In this document: positions 21,345 to 37,500 of the stretch, piece after piece
Position numbering within the stretch: the first letter of the stretch is position 1
How the letters are laid out: every line of letters begins with the position of its first letter
Source of the DNA: Argopecten irradians
Taxonomy: Eukaryota; Mollusca; Bivalvia; Pectinida; Pectinidae
Direction: 5' to 3'
Assembly (NCBI RefSeq): GCF_041381155.1
Contig: NC_091137.1
Location: 12,457,765-12,521,764, forward strand
DNA length: 64,000 nt
Position numbers and translations under genes: made by a program
Notes under the pieces: generated by a model
What the model was told of the DNA's origin: nothing
The model's input: only the letters and a program-made list of their open reading frames with translations
The model's database searches: none

Positions 21345-24300
21345 TTACATGTGAGGACGCATGATTCGTGGAATGACCAAATGGTTGCCAACGATGACAG
21401 GCTGGCTGCCATGAGCTGCCAGATAGTGTTGTGGCAGATGGACAGCTGGTCCAGCACTGGCTGCTGCTGCTGCTGCTGCCATCTGCTGCTGGGCAGCAAG
21501 AATCTGTTGATGTTGATGTGAAATGAGCGTGGGCTGGGCCCCTATTGGAATCCCATGTCCTGTATGTGTTAGATGTATCTGTGGTGTTGCCTGTACAAGT
21601 CCGGGGATGTGAGCAGGCTGTGCCCCAGCAGCTGCAGCTGCCAATGCGCTCACAGGTTGTAGTCCTGCATGTTGAGGCACGGCTATCATGGGTGCCCCTG
21701 CCTGTATGGGGACCAGTCCTCCAGCTGAATGAGGGATCAGAATGTGTTGGCCACTAGCTGTGGTCATAATCTGCGGAGAATGTCCCATTCCTGCCATACC
21801 AGCCATCTGTAACTGGGAGAGAACAGATTGCTGAGCTGTTGGCTGCGCTAACATGATTGTCTGTTGTGGCACCGGGGACTGAATGGCAATGAGTGTCGGT
21901 TGTTGCTGTTGTTGCTGTAGTTCCTCTATCGAGATTTGATCCTCCTCTACTGACACGACTGATTGCTCCTCTGCATTTTCCTCCTCTTCAGGTTCTTCCT
22001 CTGAAGATGAAGACTCACTGATTGCTTCACCCTTCTCTTGTTTGGCTTGTCGTCTTAACTGTTTCACTGCATGTTTCTGGGCCTGTTCCTGTAGACGCTT
22101 ATACTGCTCTATTTGCTCCGGAGGGATGACAATGGACGGGTTTGTGGTAATCTCTTCAACCTTCTTCTCTTCCTCCTTAGTTGGTGGAGGAGGTTGTGGT
22201 GAGGGAGAACGTGATGGAGGAAGAGGAGGAGGTGTTTTGTCCTTATCTTTCGATGGGTCCCTCATGTCTTGATTATGATAGGGATAACGATGCCCCATGT
22301 TGTAAGGATCGTTTGGTCCTCCCATGTGAGGTGGAGGACCCATGTGTGGAGGAGGCATATTTTGCATATGGTGTGGAGGGCCCATATTGTGTCCTGGTGG
22401 TGGTCCCATTCTGTTAGGAGGTGGGTACATTCTCTGGCCTGGAGGAGGCATGCGGTGAGGTGGCATGCCTCTCATGCCCATATTACCTGGTGGTGGGCCC
22501 ATGTTTCGAGGTGGTGGACCCATATGTGGTCCACGGTGCATATTGTGAGGAGGGCCCATGTGTGGGGGACCACCCATGTGATGAGGAGGTGGGCCTCGCA
22601 TATTTTGTGGCATTGGCCCACCGGGTCCACGAGGTCCATGCATATGGTGAGGAGGGCCATCATATCCTCCTGGTCCATCATACATTGGGTGGTAGTCATG
22701 CAGTCCATCATGAGGTCCATATGGGCCATGAGGTCCATTTGGCCCATGGGGACCACCAGGATGTCCATGGGGACCTGGTGGTCCACCATGCGGTCCATGA
22801 TGATAGTGAGGTGGCATGTTTGTAAGATCCATACCTGAAGGTGGAGGAGGTGGGGGAGGCAGAAGAGATCCTTGAACATTTGAACCGTCAGTCTTGTCTT
22901 GTCCGACAGGCTTATCCTCAACTGTAGGTAAAGGAATGTCGAAAAAGTCCTTTGAGTTTGATTCATCCTTCTCTTTATCTGCTTCAGCACTAGCAGCAAT
23001 GCCCTTTTTGACTAAATCGGAGTGTTGCTGTTTCTTTTCCTTGATTTTCTGGACAATATTTTCGGCTGATTTTGCATCATCCTCTTTACTGAAGTCAGGC
23101 AGAGGTATGTCTAGAGGATTAGAATTTTCCTCCTTGTCAGGTTTCTGTCCTTTTTCTGATTTTTCTACTTTAACTTTTTTACGATGCCTATCACCTGACA
23201 CACTAGACCGTCGTGGTGACCGGCTGTAGTCTGATGACCTATTTCTTCTGTGAGACCTTGAATGGCGATATGACTGAGACCTGCTTCTTGATCGAGAGTA
23301 ACTAGTTGACCTACTGCTTCCCCGTGAATATGACCTATAACGATGACTTCTTGACCTAGACCTTGAGCGTGAATATGAACTAGACCTAGAATATCTACTT
23401 CTAGATGACCTTGACCTAGAACTGTAGCTGTCATCTGTATAACTACTATAGGACCTAGAACGAGACCTTCGTGATCGCCTGTGTGAATGAGATCTAGACC
23501 GTGAGCTACGAGAATAAGACCTGCTATATGAACGCGATCGTGAATGACTAGAGTCTGACGAGTATGAAGAACTTCCTGACCTGCTGTAACTCCTAGTATA
23601 GGATCTTCGATGGCGATTACGACCTCTTGAGTGAGAACGACTTGAGTTTTTGTGTGTATCTGACATTTTGTGCTGTGATGATCTAGAGTCTGACTTCCCA
23701 TGCATGACTGGGTTTTGTAAGGCTGGCATAGCTAAGTTTACCGGTTTACTATTACTATGTGCCTGTGCAGATGGATTATGAACAGTCTTTTTCACTTCGG
23801 GAGAAAGCAGTTTTGTGCTGAGAACTGGTGTTGATTTACCTACACTTTTTGTCTCTTTCACTGGCGATGCGCCAGTCGGTAGCTCCGATTCACTGTCACT
23901 TGTATCCCATTTTGATTTTGTATTATCATCTGTGGCTTTCATTTCGATCATACTCTCCATTTTATTCCACGAGTTTTCCACTGGTGTCTCAACCTTCACT
24001 TGCACTGGTGTAACTTTTTGTTTCTTGTGTAACACTGGAGTTGTATCATTAACACTAGACTCGCTGGTCTGTCGTTTGCGAGCTGATGACACAGTTTGTC
24101 TCTCAGAACCACTACCAGGTTCCTTCTTTATTTTCTTGTTGAGTACAGGGGTCATTAACACAGGTGAACTCTTACTTTTATTGCTTCTGTCCGAGGCGGG
24201 AGCCTTTGCTGGCTTTCTATTCACCTCAATCTCACACTCTGACTCCTCACTGGTATAACTACGTTTCACAGCAACTCTCTCCACAACCTTTTTACCATCA

Positions 24301-25536
24301 GTCGACTTCACATTGTTCACTTTTTCAACTTTCTTTCCATCCAATTTTTTCTTCCTCTTCTTTCTTTTTCTTTCCTTAACAATCTCCTCATCGTCTGAAG
24401 AATCTGAAGCCTCCTTTTTCTCTCTTAGTTCTCTAACTACCTTGCTAGGAGTGGTGTCTGACTTTTTATGACTGAGTTTGGTGTCTGCCTTGCGTTCAGA
24501 AGCAGATTTTGTTTTCTGGTGGTCCTTAGCATGCTCTTTTGTAGAATCTTTTTCATTTTCCTTCGTTGTGTCCTTACTCTCATGGTTTCCAGAATCTTTT
24601 GTCTCCTCCTTTTTATCACCACTATGATGTTTCTTCTTTTTCTTTTTGGACTTTTTACTATGTCTATGTTTCTTGTGTTTGGATGTCTTTTTATTGCCAT
24701 CATCACCTGATTCATCACTTCCTCCTTGAGAATTATCCTCAGATTCCAAATCTTTCTTTTCCTTTTTGTGTTTGCTGCGAGACTTTTTCTGTTCATCAAC
24801 CTCATCCTTTTTCTCCTCTGTGCGTTTATCCACTTTTCCTTCCTCTGTTGTCTCATGATGTTTGCTCTTTCGTTTCTTTTTCTTTTTCCGTTTCTCTACT
24901 GACTTTTTCCCATCAGCCTCTGCTGCTTCATGTTGTTCTGTACTGTTATTCTTGGCTGATTTTTTATGTTTTCTGTTCTTCTTCTTTTTCTTTTTGACAC
25001 TTTTTTCATCTTTTTTTGAGGCATCTTCCAAAACAGCATCATCTGTCTCCATCTGTTGGATGGGCTCTTCCTCCTTAGACTTGGCCAAATCGTCATCCTT
25101 CATCACTGTTAATGTCTCTTCTGTTTTAGAAGAACTTGTCACATCTTGTTTTGGTCTTGACAACAACTCGTTGAAGTCAAATGTCAAAGGATCACAACTG
25201 TAGCCAATGACAGGCTCTGTTTTTGTATACTTCACCATAGCAACAGGCCAGTCGAGTTCCATTGTCTCCTCTTTGTTCATAACCTTGATGAATGAGCCTA
25301 GTGACTTTGCCTGTGTATGCTCCTCTTTGTTGCAAGGAGCAGGTTCTTCCTGTGTTGCTGATTCGTCGCTATTGAGAGGTGGATTGGATTGGCCATCAGC
25401 TTCCAAGGCTTTAGACTTATCTTCCTCTTCTTCATGTTTAAACACAGCAGCTGATGATATTTTGGCACCAGTCTTCTTAAAGGAGAAACTCACCACTCCT
25501 CCGGCCTTGTTCTGGTCATTACCAGCCAACTCTTCT
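21345..25536 (-). CDS. Last coding exon (4.2 kb) of the GPATCH8-like gene
   Basis: Acceptor tttttcag|AGAAGAGTTGG at 25537. The exon continues uninterrupted for 1,397 codons to TAA at 21345-21347. A single very long exon carrying the disordered C-terminal part is also how GPATCH8 and ZNF804A are organised in vertebrates. A CAG-type run encodes polyglutamine near residue 1405, and GCA/GCT runs encode polyalanine near 1550. Confidence 0.9.
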
Positions 25537-28500
25537 CTGAAAAACAAATTAACTTATTGTAAAATTCATTCTCTGTTTTAATTGAGTGGTTATCTATTCA
25601 GATAAATTACATTTTTTTCTTGTCCAAATGTTTACTTAATGATTCAAAGCATTTCATAACAGAAATCAATTACTTCACAGAAAATATCTCTGTTGTGTTG
25701 TGTTTTCAAAGTAGATATTTTAAATATATTATCAAGTAGACTAGGAAGAATTTGTATTACCTCTGATCGGGGTTGTTATTTGACATCTTGATGGAATTTG
25801 GGGAACCATCTGGCATCTTGATAGAAGCTAGATATTCATCTGGCATCTTAATGCTTGCGAGGCATTCCTCTGGAGTTTGGATAATAGAAACTGGATCATC
25901 CGGAATCTTAATTGCAGCAAGACATTCGTCTGGGGTCTGTATTGATGACACTGGTTCCTCAGGCATCTTCTTTGAAGAAACAATTTCTATTTTTGTCTTC
26001 ATCTAGAAAAGAACATGGACATTTTAGAAAAGGTTTTGGAGATGAAATTTCCAATGAATCATAGACCAGCTCTTTGAATCCTGAAGTGATTTTTTTTTTT
26101 TATTTCTTTTTTTCCCACCATGATAATTTTTTTCTATTATTTATACACTTTAATCATTTTTGTTGAAGATAACATGAGAACAAGTATCAAAGAAATGCTT
26201 ATACAGAAAAGCCGCAAGTGTTCATTGCAACGTTCCCAACTCGGCCCGTACAAAGGGGTTTTTGTAGCCCTGTGGAGTACTAAGTATACATTTATTTACC
26301 TGGTGAACTGATGACTTCTCAGAGATCCTGTTGATCTTCACGGTGGATGGCTTTGGATCTGAATGGCTGGATCTGTGGTCCCCAGTATGGTCCGACTTGC
26401 CATGATTCTTCCCATCACTAGAGCTATCCGACTTGTTCACATCGAAGCGTCCAAGGCTCACCTTAATCTTCCTTTTTGTCTCCTGCTTCAATGTAATTAG
26501 TTTTGATTAAAAATGCTTTGTTTCACAATGAGGAAGTAGTTTTTTCAGTACATCTGCATAAACAGGAAATTATATGAGCTTTGCCTAAAACTATCAGAGA
26601 AATCATTATCAAACTAAAAGAAAACCTATTGCATAAATTTGAAGAAATTATATGCAAAAATTATCTTGGACAATAACATACCAAACTTTAGAAAACTTGA
26701 ATCATTCAGCAGTAAGGTGAAGTTGATATTATACTATCTTATGGTTATCGTACATGCCGGCATATACTTATACCAAATTAAGCTCAACTCTAGTGTACAA
26801 CACCGTAACATTGACAAAGTGTCTTACCTCGTTATTGGATCGGTAACTGTTTGTTCCATCTGAATTAGTTTTGCCATCTTTCGCTGTAAATATAAGACTA
26901 CAATTACACAGTTGCTAAGTCAAAGTCATAGCCTCACCAATTCTGTCATCAGTTTTTTGGCATGTGAGGCATTTACATAAACAAAAGACACTTATTTCAA
27001 TGAATTTGATCAGGCTGTCTCCGACAAAACAGGAGCAAAATATACAATGAAATACAAATAAATTAATAAAAAAAATAAACATTGAAGTATAAAATGGCAT
27101 TTTTTTTTAAATGAAATTTGTTGTGATCTAAAATACCATGTAAAATGTGAAAAATCAAAACCCTTCCCAAGCATGGTACATTCCAATACTAATGTTATCG
27201 TTGATGGTACAACAACAAACACCAAGTGGCCAAACTGTGCTAGCCAAGGGGAGATCACTCACAGCTTCCCATAGCAAAGAATCACATTTCAATATCACAT
27301 CTATCCTTATTTTACATTCTTTTCCATAGCCTTAACAAATATTGAATGTCACTTCAACGTAGAAGACATAGATTGTAGAGGATTAAACATTTACCATTTT
27401 TTCTCCAAATAATCTTTATTCAGAAACCATAAAATTAAAACTTTTTTTTTGTAATCATTATAAAACAACTGCTTAAACTTATTTTCATCTGAAATTGCTA
27501 TATGCTGATGTTTGTCAGAGAAGGAGATGTAACTTTTGAAGAGTTGTTATTTACTAGGTGAAGCTGTGTTTGTTCACGATGTGTTAGGGGGGAGACAAGC
27601 CAGTTAGCACAGGTTAATATCTATCATACAGCAGATAAAACTAACATACAGATGCAGATCTCTAAGTAATGTAGGCAGTGTATCTACACTAGGTGGTCTG
27701 TATATGTATGGTGACAAGTTGTGCAGGCCAGGACGCCACGGACCATTATCATGATATATATGCAAAAATTGAAGAATTTCATGGATCATTATTGTATGCA
27801 AAATAGTAAGACTTTGAATGGACAATATAATAATGATATGCAAAAGGAAAGGTGTAGAATTTTGTTGAACTATTATCATGGTACAAAAAAAAAAATATCA
27901 AGACCTGCATGAAACATTTTCATGATAATCATGCAAAAAGACATGGATTTGTTATACCATTGTATTTAATTGATCAAGATGCATAACACATTTAAACTTT
28001 AAATAAGAAAACCCTTGATAATGATCACATCAAATGTTTGTGATTTATGGAATTTATTCTATTATAGATATGAGTCTCAGATTAAAATCAGCATGCTTGA
28101 TGATGATTACAGTGGGTTAACCATGGTAATGTTCCGAATCACCTACACAAAGCTGTTGTGGGACCTCCCAGTATTGTAAACTTGGCCCTGTAATGCTGTA
28201 ATCACTATTTAGGCGAAATGTAATATGCCTTCAAATCATTAGTTAGAACAATAAGATTAGGAGCACAAAGAGAATGATAGAGAGAACGTTTGAAAATTAG
28301 GAGTCCTATTCCGTCTTTGCATGCTACAGAGTTATCTCCCTTGCAGGACAGTATTAATTGTGACATCATTTTTTTTTGGCGGAATTCACATTTATTGCTT
28401 TATGACAACATGTGATGTTGTGCTCGCAAACACATTATGTCAAAATCAATACATACCCGAAAGGGCAGATTATTCTGTAATATGCTAAGATGGAATATAA

Positions 28501-31500
28501 ATGTTTAAAGAAATATTTGAGAAATGAGTTAAACAGTACCATATTTACAATAGAGGGACTTCCCTACAGCATTGTCACAAGTTTCCCTGTTAGGTGTGTA
28601 TATATGTATGTCATATTAATTGGCTGTATAAAAAAAAAGAAATGAAAAAAATAGGGAAGATTAAAAACAGCAGAACTATAAAGTTACACAGAAGCAGTAA
28701 AAATGAGCTAGCATTACAGTTACAAGGGTAACCACCTGTGAAAGAACAAAATGAATCTATGGAAACATATATATTTATATAAACAAACAAAATCATAAGA
28801 GAATGGAATATAGAGCATCCATAAGGACAGTCTGAGTAAGAATATTCACACCAAGAAAATGATGTTTACTACCTGATGTATATCACACTCGTGGCCACAC
28901 TTTATTGTAGAGACTGTAGTTTTATTTGCTCCATCAAATGAAAGGCATTACAATCTGGCACCACCCCCTACCCACCAGTTTGACCTAAACATTAACATTA
29001 GACTTTTACAGAAAGAAACATGAAAATTGACTATTGGTTAACACATGAAATGGCATAGTGCTTTCGATTATTTACATTTATGCACTGTGATGATGATATC
29101 ATTTCTGTGTCTCCCCAATATTATTGTATTTTTTACTGTTGAAATGAAAATGAAAATTGCTGTATCATTGCCTCGGTGAGGGAGATTAATTTGTTGATGG
29201 GAGGGGCTAGGCGTGCAACAAACATTATCATCTTAATACCAAACACACAGTGAAGAGAGAGAAACAGAACCCTCCCGCCCAACACTCACATGTGTAAATA
29301 TATGTCCATCAAAATGTCAAATCAAGTTTTAATAACTATCAACATTATTATGATTTGATCACTTTGAATAAATTGAAGCATTTTATGTAAAATGATTTAA
29401 TTTAAGTAAGTATCACAATTCTGATTCTAAAGTATTGTCATGTTGATAAACATTCACAGTGAGCTTAAGGAGGAACTCTGTATCAGCAAAAAAGAAAGAA
29501 AAAAAATTAAACAAGATAAAACACATTTACCAATAACATGATATTAATCCATCTGTACTTATGTAATAATTATAAAGGCATTCAATATCACATGACAGGA
29601 TCATGACTTACACATAAACAGCATTTTAATATTTCATATAGAATATCCATAATACTTTACATACTTATATAACATTGTTTAAATGTAAACTCATAACAGT
29701 TAAAAAGAGTACATTCTATCTGTGCTTTAGTCATACATTTTATTACTGGTGGAGAAGACCAGCCTTTTATAAAATTATGCAAATCTGTTTTAGTGGAACA
29801 TCATGCAGTATATATAGGTATTAGGAATGCTAATCGTGTATAAATGCTGTACAAGTCAGAAAGATATGTACATTGTACACTAACTATAGCAGTTATTCCA
29901 GAAAATCAGTTGGACTTAAATGATTTATGGAAACAAGAATTTAACTGGAGATGATATTATATCGTGAATAGAGATCACAATCAAAAACTGTCAACAATAA
30001 CCAGGGTGCAAGGAACAGGGGGTGGTGTTTGTGAGGATCTGAAAACAGCTGACTTACAGATACAAGGAAAATGTGTAAGTCATGCACAATGAAGCTCACT
30101 TATAATTATGGGTCTATATACTTTCTGTACACTCACTGTTGTTTTCATTTGCACACATTTCATTTTAGCTAGAATTATCCAAATCTTTCCTGATATTAAG
30201 CATAGTTTATTGAATATTTATATAATTACTGCATCACCAATCACCCTTATGTATTGACTATGCCTACCCTAGTCATGTTGAAGGATATTTGCTGTCACAC
30301 TACATGTATATCTATATTCCAATTGACTGAAAGATTAAATTTCAACCAAACACATTATGACAATAATGTCTTCCAAAAGATTATGTTTTTCTTGAACATA
30401 AAAGAAACACAACTCTATCAGCAGTAATTTGGGATGTTTCATGGGAAAAAAACTTTTGTTCCATAAAAAATACTCCCTTAATTCCATTTTCCAGATTTGG
30501 GCTTCCAACAAAGAAAGGCACAACATATTATATTGACTTGTATACAGTCTCACATCAATTCATTACACTTAAAACGTCCACAATGATAACAAGAAAACCA
30601 CTCACAGTATTTAGTTTTGAATTTTTGTGACATTGAACTTTAACATTTGATTGAAATTCACCTTCAACTTTGACCTTGAACTTTGATCCTATCATCCAAG
30701 ACTGAAATTCAACCCGTAGTTTTTGTAAGAGTTCCCTAAGATAGCTATTTCATGTTCCTTTTCAAATATTTTTTGTTATTAATTCAAAATGTAGCTAGGG
30801 CAGAGACAAAAACGTCAAAGAAAATAACTGTCATATTAAGATCCATTCAAAAGACAAAATAGAAATGGTGAGACGTCCAACCAACTGAAGTAAGCAAAAA
30901 ATACTTTACTAGAAAGCATCTAATTAATCTAGCTACCCATATCATACACACACATATATCTGTATATTGAATTTAGCACCATGAAAAATTCACCTTTGAT
31001 TAACATTCTCATTTATTTATTTTTCTTTTCTGGCAATCATCATCATGCAATTTATAAATCTCCATGCGGATTACAACAACAACCATTTACATTGCTTTTA
31101 ACAATATCAGAATATACCCATCAGTTAGTAAGTTGTAAGCAAGTAAACTATATATAGTATATTTATATAAAAAGAGGTGCGTTTGGTCCCAGTAGAAATG
31201 GATATTATTCAGATCCAAAATGGCTGGAAGCAACATACATTCTATACCGCCTTATTGTGAGCATCTCCTAGACCCTTGTAATAATATATGAGATCAGATG
31301 TGAAAATAATGGTCAATATCACAGTGTAAAGGAACTCTGGTTTTAGTGACCAAGGCCAATTCAAGTCAGTGGAAATGATCACACACACAATTTAGCATTC
31401 TACAGTAACAGTAAAAATCATCTAACTACGCATATACAAAGATCTTAAAAGAGTAGTTTTATAAAGGAAATGAATTATCATATTTTCTAATAATTTTCAT

Positions 31501-34500
31501 TATCTAAATATACATCATTTCATGATATCACTGGAACATTAGATTTTTATTTGTATTCTAGCACAGTAAACAGTGAAAAGAGTGCCAAAAGGTAAATTTT
31601 CATATGCAAACAACATCCAATCCCAGCATACATAGTCTTTATCCACATCAAACCAATGACAAATCAAAAGTCATTAATTAAACAACAGTAAAATGATAGC
31701 TTAAAAGGGAGACAATTAATCCTCATCTACAAACATCTTTGTCATCATATAGCAATGTCAGTATTGAACAAAATCTTTCTAGAAAAATACATTACTATTA
31801 TAAATACAATTCTCACAAGTCATTTCAATTGATCACTTGCCTTTTTTTTTCTTTTATACATTCACATCATTCAGAAATTTATCATTCCAATTACAGATTT
31901 TCTCTGAAATTGTGTCGGTTGAAGAAACTTTTAACAGGACAAAGATAATTGTTGATTTGGATGGAGTTAATCACTGAATTCTAAGCTTGTAGAAGAGAAG
32001 CTAGGAAGAACCGTTGTAAATAGTGTATATAATGTGTGTCTGGTATGCTCAAGTGTTGATACCTGTCTAAGTCAATTCCTCACGCTGAAATAGGAAACCA
32101 TCTATAATATATATATACTAGTGTTTCTCACAATAATCTGCTTACACAATACTGCATATGAAAGTCATTCGACCCAATAAAACTTTAAACAAAAGACAAA
32201 AATGAAACACTTCATAGGGATAGAGTTTTGTTTTCATTGCAATTACTTTCAAATAAGATTCATTTTTAAATGATATCTTTATAATATAAAATCAAATTCT
32301 AGTTTTTCATATTCAGTTGTTGATTTGATTTCGTAGAAATAAAAAAAAATTTCACTCTAAACTACAGAATTAAAATGAATGAAGGCTACAGTTAACTTTC
32401 TGATAAAGTATATTGCTAAATTTCTATGGGTTGAACACATTAAAATTCATAAAGAGTAAAAACGTCACTTTAATCCTAACTATACAATGTAATCAAGTTC
32501 CAAGGAAGTACCAAGTTATTATTTCACAACATGATGATGAATTTATAATCAAACATCTCCTATCTGGACTTATAGAAATCAAAGCCTGCTAACATGTGTT
32601 GACATGGATTGATTAACATTAACTTCAACAAACTACAGTCAAAATGGAACAAAACAATCAATCAAGCTTGAACAGAGAAAAGAGAGAACATTTATTCAAC
32701 TCCAACTATCAGACCTAAATAAGATGCATAATTATTCTTTTAAAGACCCCAATCTTTAGACCCTATTCATTTGAAACCAACCTCATTAAAATTGTGTATC
32801 ATTTAATTCTGTATACATGTAATATATTTATATACATATGTGGTAATTAGTAACAATTAAGCGACCAATGCATGGCAATTAAAGCATTTTAGGTGATCAA
32901 CAAAAAGCACATAAAAACGAACAGATACAGGTCAACTGGTAAAGCAACAGATTCCATCTTAAAAGAACAAAACTGCTAAATCATTCTGCTTTATTTCAGG
33001 TCTTCAGAGATAATACTGCTGTCAGTATAATCATAATAGAAACAAATATTTTTCCTTTTAACAGTCATTTTGATAGTCATACCATTTTTTTCTGATTTCT
33101 GGCCAAACAGCTCATTACAATATATCATAATATCAAGTTGAAATTTGAACACGTTTTGAGAGTTGGCCAATTGTATATTTCTAACTTCATATATAAATAG
33201 TTGTTTCGTATGCAGGTTATTTTTGCCTAAAAAACCTGTAATATATTGTGCAGTGTAAAACATATCTCCATCCGTCTTAAATTAATTTGATTAATAAAAT
33301 CCCTTTGTAGCATCAAATATGTATGGAGGCAGGTTGTAACCAGACACAAATAAATAGCTTTGTATAATTATGGCATGTGGAATCATCAAAAAAGAATTGA
33401 TCAGAAACATGTACAGTTTACAAGATGTATGAATAATTTATTACACCAATGTTGTTCTAGGCACAAAATCAACTGAAAAACAGTATTTCATGAAAATAAA
33501 CTGCTATAATGAAATAGAGAATCTACAATGTCTGTACCTAAACTAGAAAATATTTCCACAGTTATTTGGGGTTTCACTAGCCATAGATCTGAAAGTCAAA
33601 TGAAAGGAGAAGATAGCACACTCAATAGCTCTTACTGAAAGACTATAGCCGAATAAATTGTCTCCAATTCAACTTCGAAATGATTCAATTAAAAATAAGC
33701 TGCATTCGCTAGTCCTCTACTGCAAACAAAGAATAACACAGCATGCATACAAAGGTCAGCCATAATGAGGGCCTGCACCTCTCGCCTAGTTATAACACAA
33801 ACCTTGGGGAACAAAGCTAAGTAATAAATAGGGTTACACTTATCTTTCCTGATATAGAAGCAATTTATACAAAGTTGGCAGACAATGGATACAACACACC
33901 GTGATCAATTTACTAGCACACAGTTGTAGGCTAATTAACCTCGAGAATTAATGAGACTGATTATTGTCTTTACATATCCTACACTGATCCTATAGCTAAT
34001 GAAAAACAGTCCTTCTAACATTTCCATTTTTCAAACAAATCCAAAGACCATTGCTTACTGATAATTTCCACCATGACTAGCATAACTGAATATTAAAGCA
34101 GTTGTTTCAATCACCTACAATTTGCAGCATAAATCTACAGTAGATTTAGAACAAAATTTGTTAATGAGAAGGCAGTCAAAGCTACATATATCGAGACCAT
34201 GACAAAAAGCTTACGAGAAAGGTGGGCTAATATACAACAAATGTTTCATATCATTAAGGATGTCAATAGTGTACTACATTCCCAATAAGTATGTATTCCT
34301 AAAAGCATAATCTAATGTACCATGAGATAAAAGCTAGGGTTTACTTGATAGATAAGTATATATCTGGAGGATAACTCAAAATGTCCATAAGGGACTTGCT
34401 TACCTAGTGTTTGGTAGCTTGTACACATAAACGTACAACTGATTAACACTGAGTTTAGAATAATAATAAAATTGCTTTACTTTTTAGTTCAGCATTTCAA

Positions 34501-37500
34501 AAAGAAAATAAATAAGCACAACAGATATCATCTGATTGGGTAAAACCAATGGACATCCAAATAACCATGGGCAGACTAAGGATACTACTAAGTATGACCT
34601 GCCATGAGCTTACAGAAGCTGGTAAGGGATAGAAATATCTTAATGAACTCTATTTGCCAGATCTCAAGACAAACTGTCGCCACCACACAATACAATTTGT
34701 ATAGCCTACTGATTTTGTTAATGTCCTACTACTCAGCTTTCTAGCTCTAGCTACACTTTTCCTTAGATATGAATATCCGTCAAAAGAACTTCAGGTAAAA
34801 TCCAATCACTTGTGAAGAATTATTCCGAACGATTTACACAATTAAAAGTGCCATAAATACACCCCCTCCCATTACTAGATACCTGGATCTTTGTAAAGTT
34901 AAAACTTTTAAAATAGTAAAAATCATGGTTTGTGCCCCCCTCTCTTTACATCCATTCAACTAAGAAAAGTAAACAACATGTACTAGGTATTCATTGAAAT
35001 GATTGATTGGTGTATTACAAGCTGAAATATAACTAGGGTTATAATTAGTAGATGATGAGTATATCTGTGTAATGACAGGTTAGATCAGTCACGTGTCAGA
35101 AACCTTCACAGCCAGTATTAAGTGTAAGTAGCAATCCATTTATCACACCATCATATCTATCATAATTACTAAAATTCTTCTCAATCAATAAATGTCATCT
35201 ATACAAATTTTATTTCTTCAATCATTTATATCATCATCAATTTAATAACCAAGCAAGGATTAATAGTGTAGACCGGTTAAAGAATTGTTGACATACATAA
35301 CAATATCATCAACTTGATTACATTGTCTATATGGAAATGAAACTAAGAAAGTCAGAATTAACACTTTTTGTAAATAATATTATAAAGAAATGTTACAAAA
35401 AAGAAATACCCCAAAATACCAGATACATTTTGTATGTTGTTTAACATTAGCACTATATATATCATCAATATGTTTGTTTTGTTAGTAGGATTTGTTCCAA
35501 AACTTTTAAAAGTATAAAGGTATATATATCTGTCTAAAAGTCAACTGAAAATATCATAATGGTGAACAGAACAAAACTAAAAAAGAAACAACACTACAAA
35601 TTGTTCTGCACACAGAATTACTAAAATTTAAACAGAAACTAAGCTATATACAACACTGGATTAGTATGTGTTCCAAACTCGTCCTGCCATGCAACCCCAT
35701 AGAATACCAGTCTCCCATTCCTTACTGATCAACCAAAGATGGTTGCAAAGAAGAAACAGTGTTTAACACATTTCAAAATTGATATTAAATAAAACATTTA
35801 ATTCCATTTATATGTGTTTTTATTATTGAAATTTAATACGGAAGAAATTATAAACTAGAAAAATACTACAATTTATACTTACAATTATCAACTTTGATTT
35901 ATACTTCATAGTTATCATTAAAAGCTTTATGCATATTTGTCAACCATTTTTTAATGAATTATAAACTCAGCAGAACTTAAGTGTAACATTATGCTGACAA
36001 TGTTTGAACATAAAATATATAAATTAATGACAGCAGGATATATACAAGTGCAAAGTGAAGCTCTATGTTGGTATAGTCTAGTACAATTCGCCGAACAAAT
36101 AGCGAGCGAATCGTTGGTTATGATGATCAGATACAAAAACACCTTAATAATAAAAGACAATGGGACATACACAAAGACATAGAACATGCTGTAGCATTCA
36201 CCACCACCATCACAGAAAATGATTATGTGATCATGATGTGGCCAAGACAGGGGCACAATTCAAGCAAAGATTTACATTGGGAACGTGATGATGAAGTGGA
36301 AGAAAGCTTGATTGTTTATATGGCCAAATTTTATATAGCAAACACAGGCCCTTAGTTTTCAGCATGCACCACGTAATTAGACCTATCTGAAGAGTAAAAT
36401 GAGGTTGAACTTGTGATGTTAGATTTGGACAGTAAGCATTAAGTAAACATACTAAAGATAAATTGTTCCTTGAATGTTAACTTTTTATTGTAACACAAAG
36501 AAACAAAGATTTGAGGAAAAGGGTATTCACATTGTATCTAGTAGGAAAGACTACCTACGTGGTTAGGACAATATAAATATGAACACAACTTTGAATGCTT
36601 CTGGTTTTTGTCAGCCATTACCTCTGGCCCTACGACATAACCAAACCGTGACAACATAGCTTTCTCTTCACATTGTTAGGGATTATTTCAATAAACAAGA
36701 CGAAAGTTCAAATTTTACTTATAAAAGATTTTATGAATCAGTTTTAAAGTTTCAGCCAATTAAGCGTCCCAAACATCAGTGATAAAGAAAGAAATGTTTC
36801 CATGACCAGGTTGAAATAACAAATAATACATTCACTGGAAAAGTTGTTTACTGTATACTATTTTTCGTAAAACAAAGTAACTTTAATGCCCTATATTCCA
36901 TTTATAATTTTGCATATTGCATTTAAATATTGTAACCAATTGACATTGAGCCCTAGAACAGTGCCCTACATAAAAGGATGCGTACAGTAAAACATAAATA
37001 TCAGTCTTTGTACACGTTCTTACAAACTCTCATTCAGGCTGTACGGTTTAAGTTTTAAAACTTACATAGAAAATCTCGTTATGGTTGAAGCGTCCTGGAA
37101 AGAATTGCGTAAACCATAGAATATGACTGTTACTAAGAATCTATGTTTGATTTTTACAACTTTTCGGTACGTATCAGCATGTAATAATTCATAATATCTT
37201 TATGCGTGATATATCAAATAAATTGAGTTTCCCATAAGTTTGGTCCAAACGAAATCTATACAGACAGTGATACTCACTAGGGTTTTAAACCTGTACCACT
37301 GAATAGAAGAGAACAAAAATTACAAAATGTTGGAATGCGATATTGTGTTTTAACACAAGTATACAATGAATTACAAACTAAATATTGTAATATGCATTGT
37401 CTTTGGACGTGAAGCGGGTAACATCCCATCGTAACAATGGATATAAACCAAAAAAGCTCACAGTTTTGACATTGATGTACAGTTTTATTAAGAGGGCGCC

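Noticed and set aside
22269..23701. Several 100-190-codon frames on both strands across the long GPATCH8-like exon
   Set aside because: Shadows of the low-complexity coding exon in other frames; no motif of their own.
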